The translations under genes and the position numbers were made by a program. From Methanoregula sp. (GTDB taxonomy: Archaea; Halobacteriota; Methanomicrobia; Methanomicrobiales; Methanospirillaceae), in the NCBI GenBank assembly GCA_013331015.1, contig DUHF01000033.1, positions 1-5,432 of the forward strand: 5,432 bases of DNA. Reading direction: 5' to 3'. Below are positions 1-5,115 of this stretch, piece by piece. The notes below the pieces were generated by a model. That model searched no databases and was not told where the DNA came from. It saw only the letters and a list, made by a program, of their open reading frames with translations. Position 1 is the stretch's first letter; every line of letters starts with the position of its first letter.

Positions 1-1145
1 TCGCCCTCAATAAGGTACCGGTCCCTTCCATCATCAATAAAAAAGCCCCCGGGAGTCTCGATGACCGTTCCGGAAAAGACAACCGGGCGGCTCTCTTCCG
101 CAGGCACCCGGAACACACTCCCCCGCCCCACGCCAAGCTCGATACCGCCAAACCGGCCGGCCTTTGCTGTTGCATGGTAGACTTCGACCGTATCGCCCGG
201 GTTGAGCGGGATTAAGGCATTCTCGCCCCACAATACCAGCCTGAGTTCGTCCTTCCCTTCCCCCAGGACAAGATTCCGTACCCACGATACGGTCCCGCTC
301 CGTGTCGTGAACGAACGGGGCTCGCGGAGTTGTTTGATCTCCCCTTTAACCGACCAGATGCCGGTATCACCAACCTTTGCGAGCGGGGTTGTGGGAACCG
401 TAATGCTTGTTGTGGAAACGGTTACCGTGCTCTTCTCATCAAGGCTGTAATCCCTTCCCTCCCCGCGCCCGGAGGGTTTGGCGCTGGTGATGTGCAGGGT
501 TGTTCCGGCACCATAGCCCCCGAGAAGTTCCGGCACCCATGCCACGAGCCGGGCAGTCCCCTCCGCATCCCCGATGACCGCTCCGATCATCTCACCGGTT
601 GTGCCGTCCCGTTTGGTGAATGTCCGGGGTGGTTCGACGGCGAGCAGGACACCGTCAAGATCCACCGGATCGTTCGAGAGCCCCCCTGCTGCCGCAACCG
701 TGCAGGAGATCTCGCAGCTGGCTTTCCTCAGGGCAAGGGCATAGATCTCCTGCGCCCGCTGGGGCGGGTGGCGCCCGATCACCTCCAGCACGTCGCCCGT
801 CTCTGTATCGAGCACGGCACCCGCCTTCTCATCCCAGAGCACGACCCGGACGGTACCGGTCTCGTCACCTAGCAGGAGTGTTGCGACCCACCCCTTCTCC
901 CCGTCTGCCCGGTCAAACTCCTTTGGTTCGGTCTTGTCAATGATCTTCCCGAAAAATGAGAAGAGGCTGGATTTGGCAGAGAGCCCCTTTATCTTGACGT
1001 GCTCACGGCCGAGCTCCCCTACCACCATCATGGCGGCAGTCGGCTCGTCCACGAGATCCCCGCACTCGTCGATCTTCTTCTCCACCCGCTGCTCGAACTC
1101 CTCCTTTGAGATCAGGTCATCGACCAGTGCATGGTGGAAGAGCAC
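1..1145 (-). CDS. rpa: Replication protein A (RPA), archaeal multi-OB-fold single-stranded-DNA-binding protein, 3' end outside window
   Basis: Binds single-stranded DNA in replication, repair and recombination. The frame is open from 1145 to the window edge and gives 381 residues with no stop, so the C-terminus is missing. After an N-terminal helical stretch (residues 7-50, including VDEPTAAMMVVGELGREHVK), three OB folds follow at about 58-148, 160-245 and 262-347. A fourth begins near 354 and is cut. Each complete fold repeats a strand-turn-strand pattern ending in an aromatic strand (VRVVLWD with W104, ARLVAWV with W203, LRLVLWG with W306). Methanogen RPA proteins commonly carry several OB folds, sometimes followed by a zinc finger, which would lie outside the window. 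I chose the GTG at 1145 because the in-frame TGA near 1206 limits extension, GGGGA sits 7 bases upstream, and MLFHHALVDDL resembles the N-terminus I recall for related RPAs. Its start lies 14 bases after the preceding small gene. Identification is firm; the exact start is less so. Confidence 0.9.
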   Translation of the reverse strand, partial: MLFHHALVDDLISKEEFEQRVEKKIDECGDLVDEPTAAMMVVGELGREHVKIKGLSAKSSLFSFFGKIIDKTEPKEFDRADGEKGWVATLLLGDETGTVRVVLWDEKAGAVLDTETGDVLEVIGRHPPQRAQEIYALALRKASCEISCTVAAAGGLSNDPVDLDGVLLAVEPPRTFTKRDGTTGEMIGAVIGDAEGTARLVAWVPELLGGYGAGTTLHITSAKPSGRGEGRDYSLDEKSTVTVSTTSITVPTTPLAKVGDTGIWSVKGEIKQLREPRSFTTRSGTVSWVRNLVLGEGKDELRLVLWGENALIPLNPGDTVEVYHATAKAGRFGGIELGVGRGSVFRVPAEESRPVVFSGTVIETPGGFFIDDGRDRYLIEG

Positions 1146-1152
1146 GAAGACT

Positions 1153-1157
1153 TCCCC
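1153..1157 (-). promoter_or_regulatory. Weak ribosome binding site for rpa
   Basis: On the minus strand GGGGA lies 7 bases before the GTG at 1145, inside the 14-base gap after the small gene's TAA. It is a poor match to the archaeal AGGAGGTGAT consensus but helps to place the start, because no in-frame ATG is available between the upstream stop and the conserved N-terminus. Confidence 0.4.
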
Positions 1158-1159
1158 GC

Positions 1160-1378
1160 TTACTGCTGCCAGGCCGGACGTATGAGAGCCGCGGTGAGAT
1201 CGTCAGACGCCTCTTCCCTGCGCATCTGGCGGGCCTGCGTTCCATTGATGAGCACTTCGGGGCACCGGGAGCGGCTGGTGTACCGGGATGAGATGACCGT
1301 TCCGTTTGCACCTGCGTCAAAGACGGTGATGATGGAATGGTGACCGTCTTTTCCGGCCAGGTGGCTTGTGGGTTTCAC
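1160..1378 (-). CDS. Small hypothetical protein between dapL and rpa (72 codons)
   Basis: I do not recognise this protein. It has 72 residues, is soluble-looking and basic in its middle, and has no signal peptide or membrane segment. The central part reads SIITVFDAGANGTVISSRY, followed by an Arg/Ser-rich segment with a single Cys (SRSRCPEVLING), a charged helix-prone stretch (RQMRREEASDDLTAALIRP) and the end AWQQ. Evidence that it is real: its GTG start overlaps the dapL stop codon in a GTGA arrangement (4 bases), GGATGA lies 4 bases upstream at 1383-1388, its codons favour G or C in third position like its neighbours, and its stop is 14 bases before rpa. Overlapping frames on the plus strand have no comparable support. 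Its position suggests translation coupled to dapL and co-expression with rpa. A role with RPA is only a guess from location. Confidence 0.7.
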   Translation of the reverse strand: MKPTSHLAGKDGHHSIITVFDAGANGTVISSRYTSRSRCPEVLINGTQARQMRREEASDDLTAALIRPAWQQ

Positions 1379-2523
1379 AGGTTCATCCGCCGCATCCGTT
1401 CAATTGCTTCCTGTATCCGGGCAACCGGCCGCGTGATCGCAAACCGGACATACCCGTCACCGCTTGCGCCGAATCCGACCCCCGGGGTTGCAACAATGCC
1501 GGCCTCGGTCAGGAGCCGGCCGGAAAACTCTATGCAGTCCTTTGCGGGAACCCAGACATAGAATGTTGCCCTGGGAACCGGTACATCGAACCCAAGTTCC
1601 TTAAGACCGCTGCAGAGCACATTGCGGCGCTCCTGGTAGATGTTGCAGGCATCCTGTACGCAGTCCTGGGAGTCTGAAAGTGCCGTTATGGCCGCATACT
1701 GCACTGCGTCAAAGACCCCGGAATCGACATTGGTCTTGACCCGCCCGAGTCCTGCGATCACATCAGCGTTCCCAACTGCCATACCGATACGCCAGCCGGT
1801 CATGTTGTAGGTCTTACTGAGCGAGTGCATCTCGATTGCGACATCCATTGCGCCTTTTGTCTCAAGGAATGAGGGGGCACGGTAGCCGTCAAAGGAGATC
1901 TCGGAGTACGCGTTGTCCGAGACAACCACGATATCGTTGTCGCGGGCAAAGTCCACGACTTCCTTATAGAACCCTTCCGGTGCTATGGCACCGGTGGGGT
2001 TGTTGGGGTAGTTGATGTACAGGATCTTTGCTGCCTTTGCAACCTCTTTTGGGATCGCGGAAAGCACGGGAAGAAAATTATTCTCCCGGAGGAGCGGCAT
2101 GTCGTGCACCTTTCCCTCGGCAAAGAGGGTGCCGGTGCGGTACACGGGATAGCCCGGGCTTGGGGCGAGCACATAGTCGCCGGGGTTGACAAATGCCTCG
2201 GCGATATGGGCAATCCCGTCCTTGGAGCCCATGAGGGCAACAACTTCCCTGTCGGCATCGAGCGTGACACCGAACCGCTTCTTATACCATCCTGCAACGG
2301 CGCTCCGGTAGGCCGGCATGCCGGCATAGTCGGGATAGTGGTGGTTCTTTTGGTCCTTTGCTGCGGTGCAGAGGGCTTCTACGATATGCGGCGGTGTCGC
2401 AAGGTCGGGGTCGCCGACGCCAAGATCGATGAGGTCGACACCTTTTTTTCGTTGTTCGGCTTTCATCGCGTCGATCCTTGCAAAAAGATACGGCGGAAGG
2501 TTGCTCATGCGGCTTGCGTACAT
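1375..2523 (-). CDS. dapL: LL-diaminopimelate aminotransferase (DapL), class I/II PLP-dependent aminotransferase
   Basis: Converts tetrahydrodipicolinate directly to LL-diaminopimelate, with glutamate as amino donor, in the aminotransferase variant of lysine biosynthesis; cytosolic and PLP-dependent. At 382 residues it is a usual length. Fold-type I landmarks are present in order: GVGDPDLATP (35-44), GSKDGIAH (99-106), NYPNNPTG with N175 (171-178), SDNAYSEI with D203 and Y206 (202-209), SLSKTYNMTGWRIG with the PLP Schiff-base lysine K237 and R245, and YVRFAITRP with R360 as the expected substrate-carboxylate arginine. SKDGIAH and DNAYSEISFDGY are typical of the DapL group found in methanogens rather than of general aspartate aminotransferases. 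ATG at 2523 is used; ATG at residue 6 (MSNLPPYLF) is a possible alternative, and neither has a clear Shine-Dalgarno. It is first in a unit with the small gene and rpa. A related aminotransferase specificity cannot be excluded from sequence alone. Confidence 0.88.
   Translation of the reverse strand: MYASRMSNLPPYLFARIDAMKAEQRKKGVDLIDLGVGDPDLATPPHIVEALCTAAKDQKNHHYPDYAGMPAYRSAVAGWYKKRFGVTLDADREVVALMGSKDGIAHIAEAFVNPGDYVLAPSPGYPVYRTGTLFAEGKVHDMPLLRENNFLPVLSAIPKEVAKAAKILYINYPNNPTGAIAPEGFYKEVVDFARDNDIVVVSDNAYSEISFDGYRAPSFLETKGAMDVAIEMHSLSKTYNMTGWRIGMAVGNADVIAGLGRVKTNVDSGVFDAVQYAAITALSDSQDCVQDACNIYQERRNVLCSGLKELGFDVPVPRATFYVWVPAKDCIEFSGRLLTEAGIVATPGVGFGASGDGYVRFAITRPVARIQEAIERMRRMNL
1383..1388 (-). 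promoter_or_regulatory. Ribosome binding site for the small hypothetical gene
   Basis: GGATGA within the last codons of dapL lies 4 bases before the GTG at 1378. Nearly the same sequence (AGGATGAACC directly before ATG) precedes the DUF1890 gene. This supports the non-ATG start and the 4-base overlap with dapL. Confidence 0.5.
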
Positions 2524-2524
2524 A

Positions 2525-2534
2525 AGTACGTACT
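2525..2534. repeat. Perfect 10-base palindrome next to the dapL start codon
   Basis: AGTACGTACT is its own reverse complement and ends one base before the dapL ATG (read on the minus strand, AGTACGTACT-T-ATG). It lies about where transcription would begin if the TATA-like element at 2549-2563 is used. It could be an operator half-site or simply chance; no second copy was seen in the window. Confidence 0.5.
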
Positions 2535-2548
2535 ATTGGTGCTGGGCG

Positions 2549-2563
2549 CTATAGAATTTAACC
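2549..2563 (-). promoter_or_regulatory. Putative TATA-box promoter for dapL-small gene-rpa
   Basis: On the minus strand this reads GGTTAAATTCTATAG, an AT-rich island in GC-rich surroundings. Its centre is about 33 bases before the dapL ATG at 2523. Archaeal transcription starts about 25 bases downstream of the TATA centre, so the message would have only a very short leader, in keeping with the lack of a Shine-Dalgarno. Confidence 0.5.
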
Positions 2564-2608
2564 CCGTCCCGAAGAGGGTGCCTGCCACCATCTCCCCTCA
2601 TGCGAAGA

Positions 2609-2622
2609 CCTATCCTTATCAG
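2609..2622 (+). promoter_or_regulatory. Weak candidate promoter for cutA-fdhD
   Basis: CCTATCCTTATCAG is the only TATA-like stretch before cutA, about 30 bases from the ATG at 2646, so any leader would be very short. The match to TTTATATA is poor. A partial Shine-Dalgarno (GTGAT, 2629-2633) lies 12 bases before the ATG, which is rather far. Confidence 0.3.
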
Positions 2623-2645
2623 CCAGCAGTGATAACCAAATCGTT

Positions 2646-2987
2646 ATGGAGAAGAAGAGTCCGGGTGGCGGGCAGGAGATCTGCGTTATCTATTCCACGG
2701 TGCCCCCCGCCCGTTCAGCGGATCTGGCAGGACGCCTCCTTGAAAAGAACCTGGTTGCCTGTGTCAACATCCTGCCGGTCCGGTCCCTGTACCGCTGGAA
2801 AGGCGAGTCCTGCGATGAGGAGGAGCACCTGCTCATCATCAAGACAAAAAGGAGCCTTGCAGATCCGGTTATCCGGGCCCTCAAAGCCATGCACCCGTAC
2901 GAAGTACCGGAGATCATCGTCCTTCCGGTTATAGCCGGTCACCCGCCTTATCTTGACTGGGTGCACGAGGAGACCCGGGGATCATGA
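2646..2987 (+). CDS. cutA: CutA family divalent-ion tolerance protein
   Basis: A small trimeric PII-like ferredoxin-fold protein. CutA has been linked to divalent metal (copper) tolerance in bacteria, but its role in archaea is not settled. The 113 residues are full length for the family. Signature segments are all present: LLEKNLVACVNI (31-42) with C39, VRSLYRWKGE (45-54), EEHLLIIKT (59-67), and AMHPYEVPEIIVLPV (81-95) with H83, followed by GHPPYLDWV. C39 and H83 correspond to residues implicated in metal binding in the E. coli protein; the third cysteine reported there is S17 here. The N-terminus MEKKSPGGGQ is an ordinary unstructured extension. Its TGA overlaps the fdhD-like ATG by 4 bases, so the two are probably translationally coupled. 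It is divergent from dapL across a 122-base region. Confidence 0.93.
   Translation: MEKKSPGGGQEICVIYSTVPPARSADLAGRLLEKNLVACVNILPVRSLYRWKGESCDEEEHLLIIKTKRSLADPVIRALKAMHPYEVPEIIVLPVIAGHPPYLDWVHEETRGS
2967..2972 (+). promoter_or_regulatory. Ribosome binding site for the fdhD-like gene
   Basis: GAGGAG lies near the end of the cutA coding sequence, 11 bases before the ATG at 2984. Together with the ATGA overlap it supports that start and suggests re-initiation after cutA. Confidence 0.45.
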
Positions 2988-3727
2988 TCCATGTGCATAC
3001 GGGTATCCAGGTCATTGCCGGTACTGCAAAAAAGACCGAAGATGCTGTTGTTGTGGAGGACCGGTTCGAGCTCCTGCTCAACGACTGCCCCGTTACGGAT
3101 ATGATTGCAAGCCGTGACCAGCTGCGGGAACTGGGCGCAGGCTACCTCGTCACCGAGGGGATCGTCAGGTGTGTGGACCGGGTAACCGTTGATGGTGACC
3201 GCATCCTTGCGTATTCCGGTACCGGTTGTGACCTGCGGCAGGTGAAGCAGGAAGCCGGGTCCTCCGGGGGCACCAGTTTCCTTTCGGTGCTGCCACGGGT
3301 AGAATCCGATATCAGGATAACTTCGGAGGATGTGATCGCGATAACAAAAGAGATCGAGACCGAACTCTGGAGAAAGACCGGGGGGGTCCACTGCTCGGTC
3401 CTGTTCTGTGACGGCAGGCTCCTTATGAAAAGCAGCGATGTTGGCCGGCACAATACGGTTGACAAACTTGTCGGGTACGCCGTCCTGAACGGGATCGATC
3501 TTTCCCGTTGTGTTATCGGGTGCACCGGTCGGCAACCCGCCGGCATGGTACAAAAATATGCCCGGGCCGGGATCCCGGTGATCCTGTCTCGAGCTGCATC
3601 CACGGACAAAGGGATTGCAACCGCAGAAGAAGCAGGCATCACCCTTGTCGGGTTCTCGCGGGGCGATCGTTTCACGATCTATACCCATCCCGAACGCATT
3701 TCCGGCACGGGTCTTACGGCCCGGTGA
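2984..3727 (+). CDS. fdhD: FdhD-like formate dehydrogenase accessory protein lacking the CXXC motif
   Basis: FdhD passes sulfur from a cysteine desulfurase to the molybdenum/tungsten-bisMGD cofactor of formate dehydrogenase and binds the cofactor. Family features across 247 residues: ELLLNDCPVTDM (29-40), RDQLRELGAGYLVTEGIV (44-61), KTGGVHCSVLF (131-141), SSDVGRHNTVDKLVGYAVL (150-168), CTGRQPAGMVQKYARAGIPVILSRAAST (180-207), and the C-terminal ITLVGFSRGDRFTIYTHPERI. Odd point: where canonical members carry TSSCGVCG, this one has GSSGGTSFL (92-100) with no cysteine. C82, in SGTGCDL, lies just before it. Other cysteines are C35, C63, C137, C142, C176 and C180. It may therefore be a divergent paralogue that binds cofactor without classical sulfur transfer, or serves another molybdenum/tungsten enzyme. 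The family call is firm, the exact function is not; the gene symbol reflects family membership. The start overlaps the cutA stop. Confidence 0.85.
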   Translation: MIHVHTGIQVIAGTAKKTEDAVVVEDRFELLLNDCPVTDMIASRDQLRELGAGYLVTEGIVRCVDRVTVDGDRILAYSGTGCDLRQVKQEAGSSGGTSFLSVLPRVESDIRITSEDVIAITKEIETELWRKTGGVHCSVLFCDGRLLMKSSDVGRHNTVDKLVGYAVLNGIDLSRCVIGCTGRQPAGMVQKYARAGIPVILSRAASTDKGIATAEEAGITLVGFSRGDRFTIYTHPERISGTGLTAR

Positions 3728-3748
3728 GAGCTGGAGCACGACGCGAAG

Positions 3749-3761
3749 ATTATTTCATAAG
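3749..3761 (+). promoter_or_regulatory. Candidate promoter for the DUF1890-DUF1894 pair
   Basis: GATTATTTCATAA is the most AT-rich part of the 87-base gap after the fdhD-like gene. It would start transcription near 3780, leaving about 35 bases of leader with room for the Shine-Dalgarno. GGTATACC at 3776-3783 is an alternative element. No oligo-T terminator separates the pair from fdhD, so read-through from cutA-fdhD is also possible. Confidence 0.35.
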
Positions 3762-3803
3762 CCCGGCTAAGAAAAGGTATACCAGATCCCTAAAACGCAG
3801 GGT

Positions 3804-3810
3804 CAGGATG
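3804..3810 (+). promoter_or_regulatory. Ribosome binding site for the DUF1890 gene
   Basis: CAGGATG lies 4 bases before the ATG at 3815. An ATG at 3809 is in another frame and continues only a few codons (MNHGR), so 3815 is the likely start. Confidence 0.45.
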
Positions 3811-3814
3811 AACC

Positions 3815-4288
3815 ATGGCAGGTGAACCAGCAGCGAATCCGGCAACAGCACTCCTTGTGCTCGGGTGCCCGCAGGTACCGGTGCAGACCAGTATTGCCCT
3901 GTACCTGATAAACCGGCTTAAAAAGGCAGGGATCACTCCAATAGTGGCGGGGAACAAGGCCGCCAATACCCTGCTCGTTGTCGCCGATCCGGACCGGCAC
4001 TATCTCGGGGAGGTCATGGATCTTGACCGTGCTGTGGCACTGATCGCGGACAAGAAACGCGATTTTGACTCCTGTTATGTGTTCATTCACAACGACGCCG
4101 GGGTAAGTTATGCGGCAACCATGGGCGCCATTTCGAAAGCGAAACTGTATGCGATTGTCTATGGTGAGCATTTCGACGAGCAGGTGAAGAAGATCGAGTT
4201 CCCCTGCACCACCATAGCGGCAAAAGCCGTGCACAGCCCGCTGCCGCTGAAAAAAGCAATTGACGAGGCAAAACCATGGGTTGCGTAG
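3815..4288 (+). CDS. DUF1890 family protein, methanogen-specific, function unknown
   Basis: 157 residues that I recognise as DUF1890, a family known from methanogens with no established biochemical function. After a low-complexity start (MAGEPAANPATA) comes a Rossmann-like alternation of strands and helices: ALLVLGCPQVPVQTSIALYL (12-31, with C18 in a Gly-Cys-Pro turn after the first strand), LKKAGITPIVAGNKAA, LLVVADPD, a middle segment ending in CYVFIHNDAGVSYAAT, then KLYAIVYGEHF and a final segment with FPCTTIAAKAVHSPLPLKKAID. The turn after the first strand and the HNDAG segment are the places to look for a ligand site. It overlaps the next gene by 13 bases, so the two are probably coupled and may act together. 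No membrane segment or signal peptide is seen. I am fairly sure of the family from recalled motifs; any enzymatic role would be invention. Confidence 0.75.
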   Translation: MAGEPAANPATALLVLGCPQVPVQTSIALYLINRLKKAGITPIVAGNKAANTLLVVADPDRHYLGEVMDLDRAVALIADKKRDFDSCYVFIHNDAGVSYAATMGAISKAKLYAIVYGEHFDEQVKKIEFPCTTIAAKAVHSPLPLKKAIDEAKPWVA

Positions 4289-4551
4289 AGTCGCTGAATT
4301 ACGAGATCGTGCTCCGGGATGCAACGTTTAAGGAGTCCCGCGATTACATCAAAGCACACTTCACGGAGTTCATCGATGTCCAGCCCGGCTTCAAGGTTTT
4401 TGATACCCATGTGATCGGTCTTCCCCCCATAGCAATCGGGTTTGAAGGAAACTTCATCATCTTCCCCTTCACCAAACCGTGCCACGGGACGTTCCTGCTC
4501 CGGGTCGAGGATGCAAAAGAAGCAGCCCGGCTCCGGGCCCTGAAAAAATAA
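4276..4551 (+). CDS. DUF1894 family protein, methanogen-specific, function unknown
   Basis: 91 residues that I recognise as DUF1894, another small family found in methanogens. The N-terminus MGCVESLNYEIVL (C3), the helix-prone FKESRDYIKAHFTEF, the central GFKVFDTHVIGLPPIAIGFEGNFIIF and the PFTKPCHGTFLLRV segment (with a second Cys) match the family pattern as I recall it. The ATG at 4276 lies inside the end of the DUF1890 gene (13-base overlap, different frame), with GAGG at 4265-4268 seven bases upstream. The conserved MxCxxxLNYEI beginning supports this start. The arrangement implies coupled translation with DUF1890 and a shared role, perhaps as a complex; this is inference. It is last in its unit and is followed by oligo-T tracts. 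Confidence 0.78.
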   Translation: MGCVESLNYEIVLRDATFKESRDYIKAHFTEFIDVQPGFKVFDTHVIGLPPIAIGFEGNFIIFPFTKPCHGTFLLRVEDAKEAARLRALKK

Positions 4552-4557
4552 GCGCCC

Positions 4558-4598
4558 TTTTTTGGTCCTCCCCCTCTTTTGTTCACCCACCCTTTTTT
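4558..4598 (+). terminator. Oligo-T terminator after the DUF1894 gene
   Basis: Two runs of six T (4558-4563 and 4593-4598) and one of four (4577-4580) sit in a pyrimidine-rich stretch that starts 6 bases after the stop codon. Archaeal RNA polymerase stops at such T tracts without needing a hairpin, and none is obvious here. It would close the unit that begins at cutA or at the DUF1890 gene. Confidence 0.65.
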
Positions 4599-4650
4599 GC
4601 AGAATTCTCAAAGATGCCCGGAGTATTCTGTCTTCTCCTGCAAGGGCAAG

Positions 4651-4664
4651 GGTATAATATTATA
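4651..4664 (+). promoter_or_regulatory. Strong TATA-box promoter for the response regulator
   Basis: GGTATAATATTATA contains a 12-base perfect palindrome (4653-4664) of pure A/T in a GC-rich region. Its centre lies about 37 bases before the ATG at 4696. This predicts a start near 4683 and a leader of roughly 10-15 bases, with no Shine-Dalgarno in it. The 144-base region between 4552 and 4695 otherwise holds only the terminator. Confidence 0.6.
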
Positions 4665-4695
4665 GCCAATGCCGTAAGAACTACTGTATATCTTC

Positions 4696-5094
4696 ATGAA
4701 TGCCGGTGTGACCAGCAAAGGAAAGATCCTCTTAATGGATGACGAGCAGATCATCCTTGATGTGACGCTTGAGGTACTCCAGTTCCTTGGCTATGAGGTG
4801 CAGTTTGCCCGGAATGGCGCAGATGCCATTTCCCTGTATGCCCGGGAAAAAGATGCCGGTGTTCCATTCGATGTGGTGATCCTCGACCTCTCGGTTCCTG
4901 AAGGAATGGGAGGGCGTGATGCCATCGGGAAGTTAAAAGAACTGGACCCGGACGTAAAGGCAATCGTCTCCAGCGGGTACACAAACGACCCTTGTGTGCA
5001 GAACTTTGCCGCGTGTGGTTTTGCCGGAATCCTTGCAAAACCCTACAAGATTAACGATATGAAAGTGCTTCTTGAACAACTGGTAAAAAATTAA
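4696..5094 (+). CDS. Stand-alone receiver-domain response regulator (CheY-like)
   Basis: 132 residues made of one phosphoacceptor receiver domain and no output domain. All key residues are visible: the acidic pair D15-D16 in ILLMDDEQ, phosphorylation site D64 in VVILDLSVPEGMGG, the conserved Ser/Thr position S92 in AIVSSGY, and K115 in the LAKPY motif. The DLSVPEGMGG and SSGY wording is typical of receiver domains at the end of hybrid histidine kinases rather than of chemotaxis CheY, so the partner is probably a separate sensor kinase in a phosphorelay. No kinase lies in the window and the output is unknown. The gene stands alone behind its own TATA element, with no clear Shine-Dalgarno. It converges with the HEAT-repeat gene, the two stops being 21 bases apart. 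Confidence 0.92.
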   Translation: MNAGVTSKGKILLMDDEQIILDVTLEVLQFLGYEVQFARNGADAISLYAREKDAGVPFDVVILDLSVPEGMGGRDAIGKLKELDPDVKAIVSSGYTNDPCVQNFAACGFAGILAKPYKINDMKVLLEQLVKN

Positions 5095-5097
5095 AAA
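5085..5097 (-). terminator. Oligo-T terminator for the HEAT-repeat gene, inside the response-regulator 3' end
   Basis: Read on the minus strand, runs of five and six T occur 18-30 bases after the HEAT gene's stop. They overlap the last codons and stop of the response regulator. No equal T run follows the response regulator on the plus strand, so its message may extend into the opposing gene. Confidence 0.5.
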
Positions 5098-5115
5098 TCC
5101 GGCAGTCCCCGTGGA

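Noticed and set aside
330..872. 180-codon open frame on the plus strand
   Set aside because: It lies opposite the rpa coding sequence, whose OB-fold translation is convincing. The plus-strand product is Pro/Arg/Gly-rich and has no recognisable motif.
1106..1343. Short plus-strand frames opposite the small hypothetical gene
   Set aside because: They have no ribosome binding site or coupling to neighbours, whereas the minus-strand frame has both.
2536..2645. Possible small RNA or riboswitch between dapL and cutA
   Set aside because: No stable extended hairpin or known RNA motif could be seen by eye; the region is short and is explained by two divergent promoters.
2104..2934. 276-codon open frame on the plus strand spanning dapL and cutA
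   Set aside because: It runs across the antisense of dapL, the divergent promoter region and an alternative frame of cutA. Both real genes have strong motifs.
2948..3739. 263-codon open frame on the minus strand
   Set aside because: It is antisense to the fdhD-like gene, which has clear family motifs. Long antisense frames are expected from GC-rich third positions.
3803..4324. 173-codon open frame on the minus strand
   Set aside because: It is antisense to the DUF1890 gene and shows no protein-family signal.
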